From contig OZ277031.1 in the NCBI GenBank assembly GCA_965613685.1, positions 1 through 64,000 on the forward strand: a stretch of DNA of 64,000 nt, read 5' to 3'. The translations under genes and the position numbers were made by a program. Positions within the stretch are counted from its first letter, which is position 1. The number at the start of each line of letters is the position of its first letter. The stretch is from Methylotenera oryzisoli_B (GTDB taxonomy: Bacteria; Pseudomonadota; Gammaproteobacteria; Burkholderiales; Methylophilaceae). Under the pieces are notes generated by a model. That model was given only the letters and a program-made list of their open reading frames with translations. It was not told where the DNA came from and ran no database searches. Positions 44,582 to 57,358 of the stretch are shown here, piece by piece.

Positions 44582-44614
44582 AGTTCTTTAACAATTTAAC
44601 AACTGATAAGTGTG
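44582..44614 (+). promoter_or_regulatory. rrn leader boxA and 16S processing stem, 5' arm
   Basis: AGTTCTTTAACA (44582-44593) matches boxA, which recruits the Nus antitermination complex. The next 18 bases (44597-44614) are perfectly complementary to 46448-46465 downstream of 16S and would form the RNase III stem around pre-16S RNA. No other feature is seen in the rest of the leader up to 44881. Confidence 0.8.
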
Positions 44615-44881
44615 GGTGCTTGTGGTTGAGGCAAGTTGGCATAGACGCCATTACCTTGTTGCAGATGGATTTATCCGTTTGCAATTTAACGTGGTGGTTT
44701 GGTTTATGTTGACCTCAGAAAACAAGTGCTTACACTTAAATTTATGACAAATATGTATAGCTCCTTAGTAATAAGGGGCACACAGACCTTGAAATGAATT
44801 TGAGTCACTTACTTAGTAATAAGTAAGTAAAGCAAAAGCGAAATACCACCTCGAAAGAGGAAAAAGTAATAGTCATACATT

Positions 44882-46422
<1,541 letters not shown>

Positions 46423-46447
46423 GAGATAGACCGATTCTGCAAGCATT

Positions 46448-46465
46448 CACACTTATCAGTTGTTA
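46448..46465 (+). other. 16S processing stem, 3' arm
   Basis: Perfect 18-base complement of the leader at 44597-44614, closing the loop around pre-16S RNA for RNase III cleavage. Confidence 0.75.
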
Positions 46466-46489
46466 GACAAAAGCAACATCAAAGAAAGC

Positions 46490-46566
46490 GGGTCTGTAGC
46501 TCAGCTGGTTAGAGCACCGTCTTGATAAGGCGGGGGTCGATGGTTCGAGTCCATCCAGACCCACCA
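46490..46566 (+). tRNA. tRNA-Ile (GAT)
   Basis: A 77-base cloverleaf with acceptor GGGTCTG/CAGACCC, D arm AGCTCAGCTGGTTAGAGC, anticodon GAT at 46524-46526, T arm GGTTCGAGTCC and an encoded CCA end. It is the usual first spacer tRNA of an rrn operon. Confidence 0.98.
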
Positions 46567-46594
46567 GATTCCATAGTAAACCTGTTAGACAAAT

Positions 46595-46670
46595 GGGGGA
46601 TTAGCTCAGCTGGGAGAGCACCTGCTTTGCAAGCAGGGGGTCGTCGGTTCGATCCCGACATTCTCCACCA
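46595..46670 (+). tRNA. tRNA-Ala (TGC)
   Basis: A 76-base cloverleaf with acceptor GGGGGAT/ATTCTCC (two G-U pairs), anticodon TGC at 46628-46630, T arm GGTTCGATCCC and an encoded CCA end. It is the second spacer tRNA. Confidence 0.98.
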
Positions 46671-46813
46671 CATACAATCTTTTATAATTTCGTTTTGTGA
46701 AATCATAAAAAGTTGGAGTCCCTTTATGGGAATTACTTTGATGTTGTGACGATAGTCAGAAGTTAGAAGCAAGAGCTTAGAGATGAGTGTTTGCTTCTAG
46801 TTTTTAACTAGAC

Positions 46814-47122
46814 TGTTCTTTAACAAAATGGAAGAAGTAAAGTGAGCACATGCCTTTGTGATGAGGGTGTGTGTTCAAATGGGTAGTAATTGATTGCAAA
46901 ATCGAAACATTTTGCTTTGTTTAGTTCCGGTTAGATAGTGTAGTGAATGTTAGCGATAACGTTTACACACGAAATAACCTAGAAATAAATGAAACAAAAA
47001 AACCATCTCAATCTGTACAACCTTGCAGGTTGAGAAAAGTTGCTTTAGAAACACCTATAGCTGACGTACTCATGCGTTGTGGGATCTGAATATTTAAAAG
47101 GGTTCAGGTTTTAAAGTTATAG

Positions 47123-47129
<7 letters not shown>
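46814..47129 (+). promoter_or_regulatory. 23S leader: boxA and processing stem, 5' arm
   Basis: TGTTCTTTAACA at 46814-46825 is a second boxA. GTTATAGGATCAAG at 47116-47129, running into the 23S 5' end, is perfectly complementary to 50007-50020, and the pairing extends further outwards with interruptions. This is the RNase III stalk of pre-23S RNA. The remainder of the spacer (46671-47122) shows no gene. Confidence 0.75.
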
Positions 47130-50013
<2,884 letters not shown>

Positions 50014-50285
50014 CTATAACCTTAAAACTTGAGCCTGAATGCACGTTAAGTGTGATTTAGGTGACAGTGGTGGGTGTTTTATAAGTGACTTAGGTTAAGA
50101 CAATGTAATCAAAGAACGCCATTAAACTTTACTTCTTCTGTTTGTTAAAAGCTGCATTGATTCGTTTTTAGAAAATGAGTGAATGCAAGTTTAAGACGCT
50201 GATTCCATGCAAATGGGATTGAGCGCACAGCATATCTGCTTGTGAGCCTTTGTGAAAACCTAGGGGTCATGAGTGTTACCGGTTA

Positions 50286-50402
50286 TGCTTGGCGGCCATA
50301 GCGGTTTGGACCCACCCCTTCCCATCTCGAACAGGGCCGTGAAACGAACCAGCGCCAATGATAGTATGCTTCTTGCATGCGAAAGTAGGTCACTGCCAAG
50401 CT
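50286..50402 (+). rRNA. rrf: 5S ribosomal RNA
   Basis: TGCTTGGCGGCCATAGCGG at the 5' end pairs with GCCAAGC at the 3' end; the loop region CCCATCTCGAACAGGGCCGTGAAAC is typical of proteobacterial 5S. About 117 bases. The 23S-5S spacer (50014-50285) contains the 23S 3' processing arm and no tRNA. Confidence 0.95.
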
Positions 50403-50433
50403 ATTTATACAGACTGCCCTCGTGCGGTCGGCT

Positions 50434-50465
50434 AAACCCCCTCTATGAAAATAGCGGGGGTTTTT
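50434..50465 (+). terminator. Terminator of the rrn operon
   Basis: AAACCCCC and GGGGGTTT pair around a mismatch and a CTAT/ATAG inner stem with a GAAA loop, followed by T residues. Confidence 0.9.
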
Positions 50466-50560
50466 AGTTTTAGGCTTGTTGGTTTTAGAGGGAAGGGTGA
50501 TTACCTTGCCAGCAAGGCAATGAATTGCACTGAGTTGTTCCAATTCATTGAATTCATTGG

Positions 50561-50566
50561 TATAAT
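50561..50566 (+). promoter_or_regulatory. -10 element of the rimP-nusA-infB operon
   Basis: An exact TATAAT lies 97 bases before rimP. The -35 match (TTCCAA, 17-base spacing) is weak. It is the best promoter between the rrn terminator and rimP. Confidence 0.5.
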
Positions 50567-50583
50567 GAACGCAGAATTTTTCG

Positions 50584-50605
50584 ATGGGCTTTGTGCCCAT
50601 TTTTT
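50584..50605 (+). terminator. Terminator-like hairpin in the rimP leader (possible attenuator)
   Basis: ATGGGC, loop TTTGT, GCCCAT and a run of T residues form an intrinsic terminator about 18 bases downstream of the -10 element and 58 bases before rimP. A terminator inside the leader of the operon encoding NusA and IF2 suggests transcription attenuation. Confidence 0.6.
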
Positions 50606-50662
50606 GTTTCTGCAACTTATGTGCACGTGTTTTAAGTTTAGCGGTGATTTAAGGGTTTTAAA

Positions 50663-51157
50663 ATGCAAGATTTGCCTACATTGATAACGACTGCGGTTGA
50701 GCAGCTGGGCTTCGAATTAGTCGATTTGGAGATTTCCAATCGCGGCAAACTACTGCGCGTTTTTATCGATAAGCTTAATCCTGTCGATATAAAAGACAGC
50801 GTCAACATTGATGATTGCAGCCTGGTTAGTAACCAATTGGGTAACCTATTGGCGGTTGAAAACGACATCGATTACGACAGATTGGAAGTGTCTTCACCGG
50901 GCATGGACCGGGTGTTAAAGACCGAAGCCAATTTTATGCGCTTTGTCGGTGAACGCGCTACGGTAAAACTGCGTGTGGCTTTAACTGAAGTGCACGTGAA
51001 TGCAAAAGACAACAAAGAAGAAACAGTCAGTAAAAAGAATTTTTTAGGCATATTGCGTGGCGTAGAGGCAGGCCAATTGCTACTGGAGTGCGACGGTGTG
51101 ATGCAAAAAATCGCGATCAGCAATATCGATAAATCGCGGTTGAGTCCGGTTTTTTAA
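50663..51157 (+). CDS. rimP: Ribosome maturation factor RimP
   Basis: RimP helps assemble the 30S subunit. The 164-residue protein has the family features VEQLGFELVDLEISN near 11-25, VNIDDCSLVSNQL near 51 and DRLEVSSPGMDRVLK near 72-86. It opens the rimP-nusA-infB-rbfA-truB operon, behind an apparent attenuator. Confidence 0.95.
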   Translation: MQDLPTLITTAVEQLGFELVDLEISNRGKLLRVFIDKLNPVDIKDSVNIDDCSLVSNQLGNLLAVENDIDYDRLEVSSPGMDRVLKTEANFMRFVGERATVKLRVALTEVHVNAKDNKEETVSKKNFLGILRGVEAGQLLLECDGVMQKIAISNIDKSRLSPVF

Positions 51158-51248
51158 TGGCGAATATCAGCGCTACAGTGGCCTAAAAGTAAGAAATATT
51201 TAATTTAATGAATGCAGGTTACCTGCAAATTGACAGTCGGAGAGCAAC

Positions 51249-52715
51249 ATGAGTCGTGAAATTTTATTATTGGTTGATGCATTAGCGCATGAAAAAAACG
51301 TCACAAAAGAGGTGATTTTTATCGCGCTTGAATTGGCGTTGGCTTCTGCCACCAAGAAAAAACACCATGATGACGCCGATGTGCGTGTGCAAATTGACAG
51401 GGAAACCGGTGAATACAAAACCTACAGACGCTGGCAATACGTTGAGTACGATTTGTTGGAGAACTCCAATTATCAAATTGACGAAGAGAGCGAGCACGCT
51501 AAAGGCTTAAACATAGGCGATTACTACGAAGAACCATTAGAAAACATCGAATTTGGTCGCATCGGTGCGCAAGCAGCCAAGCAAGTGATCTTGCAAAAAG
51601 TCCGTGAAGCCGAGCGCGAGCAAATCCTGGAAGACTTCTTAGCACGCGATGAAAAAATGGTGACCGGCGTGATTAAGCGCATGGAAAAAGGCAATGCCAT
51701 CATAGAGGTGGGTCGCATTGAATCGCTATTGCCACGTGAGCAAATGATCCCAAAAGAGAATTTACGCGTGGGCGATCGCGTGCGCGCTTACCTATCTCGT
51801 ATCGAGCGTGGTGGCCGTGGCCCGCAATTGATTTTATCCCGTATTACACCGGACTTTTTAGTGCGCTTGTTTGAATTGGAAGTGCCAGAAATAGAAGAAG
51901 GTTTATTGGAAATCCGTGCCGCTGCGCGTGATCCTGGTTTGCGTTCAAAAATTGCCGTTAAATCAAACGATCAGCGTATCGATCCAGTGGGTACCTGCGT
52001 GGGTATGCGTGGCTCACGCGTACAAGCCGTTACAGCTGAATTAGCCGGCGAGCGCGTGGACATTGTGTTGTGGAGCATAGAACCGGCTCAGTTTGTGATT
52101 AATGCCATGTCGCCGGCTGAAGTCACCAGCATTGTGGTGGACGAAGACACGCATAGCATGGACGTGGTGGTGGACGAAGAACAATTGGCGCTAGCCATTG
52201 GCCGTAACGGTCAAAACGTGCGGTTGGCTTCCGAATTAACCGGTTGGACCTTGAACATCTTAACGGTGGATCAAGCGGAACAGAAGAGCCAAGATGAGTT
52301 CTCTGGCGTCAGCCAGTTGTTCATGCAAAAACTGGATGTGGATGCCGAAGTGGCCGAAATTTTAGTGCAAGAAGGCTTCAGCACCTTGGAAGAAATTGCC
52401 TACGTGCCATTGGCTGAAATGAATGAAATCGAAGCCTTTGACGAAGACACCATTGAAGAATTGCGTAAACGCGCTCGTGCTGCTTTGTTAACCGAAGCCA
52501 TCGCTAAAGAAGAAGGCGTGGATGAAGCATCGGCTGATTTGTTAGGCATGGATGGCATGGATGAAACGACTGCGCATTTGCTTGCATCAAAAGGCATTGC
52601 CACCATGGACGCATTAGCGGAATTGGCCGTGGATGAATTGGTGGAGTTAACCGCAATGGATGCAGAGCGCGCCAAAACATTGATTATGACCGCTCGCGCA
52701 CCTTGGTTTGCATAA
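51249..52715 (+). CDS. nusA: Transcription termination/antitermination protein NusA
   Basis: NusA binds RNA polymerase and modulates pausing, termination and rrn antitermination. The 488-residue protein has the N-terminal polymerase-binding domain (MSREILLLVDALAHEKNVT), an S1 domain (about 135-200), two KH domains (VGTCVGMRGSRVQAV near 245 and IGRNGQNVRLASEL near 317) and C-terminal acidic repeats with helix-hairpin-helix character. The rrn boxA sites in this window are its natural targets. Confidence 0.98.
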   Translation: MSREILLLVDALAHEKNVTKEVIFIALELALASATKKKHHDDADVRVQIDRETGEYKTYRRWQYVEYDLLENSNYQIDEESEHAKGLNIGDYYEEPLENIEFGRIGAQAAKQVILQKVREAEREQILEDFLARDEKMVTGVIKRMEKGNAIIEVGRIESLLPREQMIPKENLRVGDRVRAYLSRIERGGRGPQLILSRITPDFLVRLFELEVPEIEEGLLEIRAAARDPGLRSKIAVKSNDQRIDPVGTCVGMRGSRVQAVTAELAGERVDIVLWSIEPAQFVINAMSPAEVTSIVVDEDTHSMDVVVDEEQLALAIGRNGQNVRLASELTGWTLNILTVDQAEQKSQDEFSGVSQLFMQKLDVDAEVAEILVQEGFSTLEEIAYVPLAEMNEIEAFDEDTIEELRKRARAALLTEAIAKEEGVDEASADLLGMDGMDETTAHLLASKGIATMDALAELAVDELVELTAMDAERAKTLIMTARAPWFA

Positions 52716-52781
52716 GCGCTTAAAGAAGTAAGCAGTAATACTGGGCAATTAAGCGCAGAAAAAGAACACTGGAGTAAGAAG

Positions 52782-55436
52782 ATGGCACAAACAACCGTAG
52801 AACAATTTGCTGGCGAATTAAAATTGCCAACAGCACTGTTATTAGAGCAGCTAAAAAGTGCTGGAGTAAATAAATCCCTTGCGGAAGATCAATTAAGCGA
52901 AGCAGATAAAACCGCCTTGCTGGATCACTTGCGTAAAGAGCACGGTACATTGGCGCCAAAAAACAAAATCACCTTAACGCGTAAATCCAGCTCGGAAATT
53001 AAAAAAACCGACAATACCGGTAAGGCCCGTACCATCCAGGTTGAAATCAGAAAAAAACGCGTCATTGAACAGCCTTTAGACAGCGCAGCCATGGAAGCGG
53101 CAGCCGCAGAGGCGGCCAACGCCGCGGCGCAAGTCGAGGAAGCGGCGCCAGCCATCGAAGTGGAGCTTGTGGCAGAAGTAGAGCCAGTGCTTGCGGAAAT
53201 CGTGCCTGAATTGGAGCCAGTGGTCGAGGAAGCCCCAGTTAAAACCATCAATCGAAAAGATTTGCTCGGTGCCGATGAAATTGCCTTGCGTGAGCAAGAA
53301 GCCAAAAGGCATTCTACATTGGCAGCCATGCAGGCCGAAGACAGACGTAAAAAACAAGAATTGGCGCAACGACGCTTAGACGAAGAAGCCAAGCGCGTGG
53401 CGGAAGCCGAGTTGGCCAAAGAAAAAGCCGCCAAATTATCGGAAGGTACCTTGCATAAACCCGTGGCCAAAGAAGGCGCGGCAAAACCGGCATTGGGTAA
53501 AGATGCTAAAAAAGGCAAAGGCAACAACAAAGAGTGGACAGACGCAGAAAATAAAAAACGCGGATTAAAAACACGCGGTGACATCACGGCCGGCAAGCCT
53601 GGCTGGCGCGCGCCTAAGGGCAAACACAAACACCAGGGCGATGACGATGCACAACATGCATTCAATGCCCCAACCGAGGCCATTGTGCACGAGGTATTGG
53701 TGCCAGAAACCATCACTGTGGCTGAGTTAGCGCATAAGATGGCGGTTAAATCCGGTGAAGTGATTAAAGCGCTGATGGGCATGGGCATGATGGTGACCAT
53801 CAACCAAGTATTGGACCAAGAAACGGCCATCATTATCGTCGAAGAAATGGGCCATAAAGCATCGGCCGCGGCCCAAAATGACCCAGAAACTTTCTTAGAA
53901 GAAGCCGAGCATGCAGCCGCAGTATTAGAGCCACGTCCACCGGTTGTGACGGTGATGGGCCACGTAGACCACGGTAAAACCTCCTTGCTGGATTACATAC
54001 GCCGCAGTCGCGTGGCTTCCGGTGAAGCCGGGGGCATTACCCAACACATCGGTGCGTACCACGTGGAAACCCCGCGTGGCATGGTGACCTTCCTTGATAC
54101 CCCGGGCCATGAGGCGTTTACCGCCATGCGTGCCCGCGGTGCAAAAGCCACCGACGTCGTGATATTGGTGGTGTCTGCTGATGACGGCGTCATGCCACAA
54201 ACCATAGAAGCCATCCACCATGCAAAAGCGGCTGGCGTGCCTTTGGTGGTAGCGATCAATAAAATAGACAAGCCGGGTGCCGAGCCTGAGCGCGTCAAAA
54301 TGGAATTGGTATCACAAGAAGTGGTCCCAGAAGAATTTGGTGGCGAGGTGATGTTTAGAGCCGTGTCGGCCAAAACCGGCCAAGGCATAGACGAGCTTCT
54401 AGAAGCCGTGCTATTGCAAGCGGAAATATTGGAGCTGAAAGCCCCTAAAAACACACCGGCCAAAGGTTTGGTGATAGAAGGCCGTTTAGATAAAGGCCGC
54501 GGTTCCGTGGCGACCATTTTGGTGACGTCCGGTACCCTAAAACGCGGCGACATGATTCTAGCCGGCAACACCTTTGGTAAAGTGCGTGCCATGTTGGACG
54601 AGTCCGGTAAAGACATACAAGAAGCCGGCCCGTCTATGCCAGTTGAAATTCAAGGCTTATCCGATGTGCCTAGCGCCGGTGAAGAGATGATCGTACTTAA
54701 CGATGAGCGCAAAGCCCGTGAAATTGCCAACTTCCGTCAAGGTAAATTCCGCGACACGAAATTGGCTAAACAGCAAGCGGCTAAGTTGGAAAACATGTTT
54801 GATCAAATGGGTGAAGGCGTTGCGCAAACCTTAGGTCTAATCATTAAATCCGACGTACAAGGTTCCTACGAAGCGCTGTCTACCAGCCTACAAAAACTGT
54901 CTACATCAGAAGTTAAGGTTAACGTTATCCACACCGGCGTGGGTGCGATCAGCGAATCCGACGTCAACTTGGCGGCGGCATCCAAAGGCGTATTGATAGG
55001 CTTTAACGTGCGTGCCGATTCAGGCGCGCGCAAACTCATCGAAACCTTGGGTGTGGACGTGCGTTACTACAACATTATTTACGAAGCCGTGGATGAAATT
55101 AAAGCGGCTTTAGGTGGCATGTTGGCACCAGAGCAAAAAGAAAGCATGATAGGTACCGTGGAAATTCGTGAGGTATTCCGTATTTCTAAAGTCGGTGCGA
55201 TTGCCGGTTGTTATGTGCAAGACGGGTTGATTAAACGCAATTCACGCGTGCGTGTATTGCGCAATAACGTCATCATCCATAGCGGTGAGTTGGACTCCTT
55301 AAAACGCTTTAAAGACGACGTAAAAGAAGTGAAAAACAGCTTCGAATGCGGCTTGTCATTGAAAAACTTCAACGACATCGAAGTGGGCGACATCTTGGAA
55401 GTCTACGAAATCGTTGAAGTGGCACGTACTTTATAA
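52782..55436 (+). CDS. infB: Translation initiation factor IF-2
   Basis: IF-2 is the GTPase that positions initiator tRNA on the ribosome. The 884-residue protein has an N-terminal IF2N domain, a long charged Ala/Glu/Lys-rich linker (about 95-290), and the G domain with G1 GHVDHGKT at about 393-400, G3 DTPGHE near 439 and G4 NKID near 493. The C-terminal beta-barrel and fMet-tRNA domains follow. The ATG has an AGTAAGAAG leader. Its stop overlaps the rbfA start by one base. Confidence 0.98.
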   Translation: MAQTTVEQFAGELKLPTALLLEQLKSAGVNKSLAEDQLSEADKTALLDHLRKEHGTLAPKNKITLTRKSSSEIKKTDNTGKARTIQVEIRKKRVIEQPLDSAAMEAAAAEAANAAAQVEEAAPAIEVELVAEVEPVLAEIVPELEPVVEEAPVKTINRKDLLGADEIALREQEAKRHSTLAAMQAEDRRKKQELAQRRLDEEAKRVAEAELAKEKAAKLSEGTLHKPVAKEGAAKPALGKDAKKGKGNNKEWTDAENKKRGLKTRGDITAGKPGWRAPKGKHKHQGDDDAQHAFNAPTEAIVHEVLVPETITVAELAHKMAVKSGEVIKALMGMGMMVTINQVLDQETAIIIVEEMGHKASAAAQNDPETFLEEAEHAAAVLEPRPPVVTVMGHVDHGKTSLLDYIRRSRVASGEAGGITQHIGAYHVETPRGMVTFLDTPGHEAFTAMRARGAKATDVVILVVSADDGVMPQTIEAIHHAKAAGVPLVVAINKIDKPGAEPERVKMELVSQEVVPEEFGGEVMFRAVSAKTGQGIDELLEAVLLQAEILELKAPKNTPAKGLVIEGRLDKGRGSVATILVTSGTLKRGDMILAGNTFGKVRAMLDESGKDIQEAGPSMPVEIQGLSDVPSAGEEMIVLNDERKAREIANFRQGKFRDTKLAKQQAAKLENMFDQMGEGVAQTLGLIIKSDVQGSYEALSTSLQKLSTSEVKVNVIHTGVGAISESDVNLAAASKGVLIGFNVRADSGARKLIETLGVDVRYYNIIYEAVDEIKAALGGMLAPEQKESMIGTVEIREVFRISKVGAIAGCYVQDGLIKRNSRVRVLRNNVIIHSGELDSLKRFKDDVKEVKNSFECGLSLKNFNDIEVGDILEVYEIVEVARTL

Positions 55437-55792
55437 TGGCCAAAGAGTTTTCCAGAAGTCACCGCGTTGCCGAGCAAATGCAACGCGAGTTGGCCGATTT
55501 ATTGCAGTTTGAAGTGAAAGACCCGCGCGTGTCCATGGTGACGATTACCGCTGTTGAAGTAACCGGTGACATGGCGCACGCCAAAATATTTTACAGTGCC
55601 AGCAAGCCCAGCGATCCCTTGCAACAAGGCTTAGAAAAATCAGCCGGTTTCCTACGCACGCAGTTGGCAAAACGCATGTTGTTGCGCACCGTGCCGCAAC
55701 TGCATTTTGTTTACGATGCATCGATAGACAACGGCATGATGATGTCTAAATTGATAGACCAAGCCTTGGCAACCGGTTCAGACCCTAGCTAA
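55436..55792 (+). CDS. rbfA: Ribosome-binding factor A
   Basis: RbfA aids 16S 5' end processing and 30S assembly in the cold. The 118-residue protein has the KH-like family features RVAEQMQRELADLLQFEVKD and DPRVSMVTITAVEVTGDM and the C-terminal PQLHFVYDASIDNG. TAATG overlap with infB implies coupled translation. Confidence 0.96.
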   Translation: MAKEFSRSHRVAEQMQRELADLLQFEVKDPRVSMVTITAVEVTGDMAHAKIFYSASKPSDPLQQGLEKSAGFLRTQLAKRMLLRTVPQLHFVYDASIDNGMMMSKLIDQALATGSDPS

Positions 55793-55814
55793 TTCCCCTG
55801 ACAAAGCAGCGCCC

Positions 55815-56720
55815 TTGCAGTTTAGACGAGCTAAAAAAAACATCAGTGGTGTGCTGCTATTGGATAAGCCATTAGGCTACTCATCCAATCAAGCGTTGCA
55901 ACAAGTCAAACACCTATTACAGGCTGCCAAAGCCGGCCATACCGGCACACTGGACCCCTTGGCGACCGGTTTGCTGCCCTTGTGTTTTGGCGAAGCCACG
56001 AAGTTTGCTCACTACTTAACCGAAGCCGACAAAGTCTATGAGGCCACCATGAAGTTGGGCATCACGACCGACACCGGTGACGCCGAAGGCCGAGTTGTAT
56101 CCGAGCAGGCGGTGGCAGTCAGCGCAGAACAATTTAGCGCCGTTTGCCTGCAGTTTTTAGGCGAAATCAGCCAAGTACCCCCTATGTATTCAGCTTTAAA
56201 ACACCAAGGCAAAGCCCTCTACGAGTATGCTAGAGCAGGCATTGAAATACCCCGCAACGCGCGTGCCGTGACCATACACAGCATAGCCGTATTGGATTTT
56301 GCAGGCGATGTGGCCAACATAAGGGTGAAGTGCAGCAAAGGCACATACATTCGCACTTTGGCTGAAGACATAGGCGCCAAGCTAGGTTGCGGTGCCCATT
56401 TAATCGGTTTACGCCGCACTGCCACGGCCAATTACCAAATAGAACAAAGCGTCAGCCTGGACGAATTTGTCGCCCTGTCGGCCGAACAACAGCTAGCCAA
56501 ACTGCTGCCGTCAGACAGTGCCGTGGCCTATTTGCCGGCGATAGAATTGGATGCGGACAGCGCATTTTATTTAAGCCAAGGTCAGGCCGTTTGGCAAAGT
56601 GGCTTGATTCCAGAGGGCCTGATCCGCTTATACAATCCGCAAAAGTTATTTCTCGGCTTGGGTGAGCGTCAGCCCGATGGCAAGGTAGGCCCAAAACGCT
56701 TAATCGTGCAGCCGCTTTAG
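55815..56720 (+). CDS. truB: tRNA pseudouridine-55 synthase
   Basis: TruB makes pseudouridine 55 in the T loop of tRNAs. The 301-residue protein shows GVLLLDKPLGYSSN near 12-25, the catalytic Asp in GHTGTLDPLATGLLP near 41-55, and PMYSALKHQGKALYEYAR near 121-138. The only start codon in frame before this conserved region is TTG 55815; the frame has a stop at 55755-55757 and no ATG or GTG between. There is no clear Shine-Dalgarno, so expression may depend on coupling to rbfA, 22 bases upstream. Confidence 0.95.
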   Translation: MQFRRAKKNISGVLLLDKPLGYSSNQALQQVKHLLQAAKAGHTGTLDPLATGLLPLCFGEATKFAHYLTEADKVYEATMKLGITTDTGDAEGRVVSEQAVAVSAEQFSAVCLQFLGEISQVPPMYSALKHQGKALYEYARAGIEIPRNARAVTIHSIAVLDFAGDVANIRVKCSKGTYIRTLAEDIGAKLGCGAHLIGLRRTATANYQIEQSVSLDEFVALSAEQQLAKLLPSDSAVAYLPAIELDADSAFYLSQGQAVWQSGLIPEGLIRLYNPQKLFLGLGERQPDGKVGPKRLIVQPL

Positions 56721-56743
56721 CCATGAAAAAAGCATAAAAAAGA

Positions 56744-56772
56744 TTGATAAATCATCTGTTTATGCCTATAAT
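56744..56772 (+). promoter_or_regulatory. rpsO promoter
   Basis: TTGATA (56744-56749), 17 bases, then TATAAT (56767-56772): a near-consensus sigma-70 promoter in the truB-rpsO gap. Confidence 0.8.
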
Positions 56773-56861
56773 GCGCGGCTCATGCAAATGAATGCATAGG
56801 CGGTTTAGTACATAGGCTGCCTTTACATTGACGCAAAACATCTAAATATTAGGATAAAGTT

Positions 56862-57131
56862 ATGGCAACCACTGCAGCAGAACGCGCTAAGATCGTTAGT
56901 GAATTTCAACAAGCTAAGAATGATACCGGTAGTCCAGAAGTGCAAGTTGCGCTTTTAACCAGCCGCATTACTTACTTAACTGAGCATTTCAAATCCAATA
57001 AAAAAGACCACCACTCACGTCGTGGCTTATTGGCTTTGGTAAGTCAGCGCCGTAAATTGTTGGATTACTTAAAACGTGAAAGCGCAGAACGTTATCAAAC
57101 ACTGATTGGTCGTTTAGGCATTCGTAAGTAA
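56862..57131 (+). CDS. rpsO: 30S ribosomal protein S15
   Basis: S15 binds the central domain of 16S RNA and represses its own mRNA in E. coli. The 89-residue protein has the conserved NDTGSPEVQVALLTSRI, HFKSNKKDHHSRRGLL and RRKLLDYLK segments. It has its own promoter and a strong terminator, so it can be expressed apart from pnp. Confidence 0.99.
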   Translation: MATTAAERAKIVSEFQQAKNDTGSPEVQVALLTSRITYLTEHFKSNKKDHHSRRGLLALVSQRRKLLDYLKRESAERYQTLIGRLGIRK

Positions 57132-57197
57132 TTGCGACCTAGCCATTATTCGCAGAACACAACGCATCATTGCATTTTGTTTTGCCTATAAAACAAT

Positions 57198-57236
57198 AAG
57201 CCGATAGCGCTGCATGAGCAGCACTTCGGCTTTTTT
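57198..57236 (+). terminator. Terminator after rpsO
   Basis: AAGCCGA and TCGGCTT form the outer stem, GCTGC and GCAGC the inner stem, followed by a T-run. It separates rpsO from pnp. Confidence 0.85.
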
Positions 57237-57358
57237 GTTATGCCATTGTTAAAATGGTTTTAAAGATTTTCCCTCAAATTGGTATTGAGATAAATCGATA
57301 TTGTGCGTTCGTTATTGGGTTGTGAATAACGAATATTAAAAAGAGAAAAGGATAAAAA

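Noticed and set aside
50283..50615. 110-residue minus-strand ORF across 5S and the rrn terminator
   Set aside because: Covers 5S rRNA and an intrinsic terminator; no ribosome site or recognisable domain.
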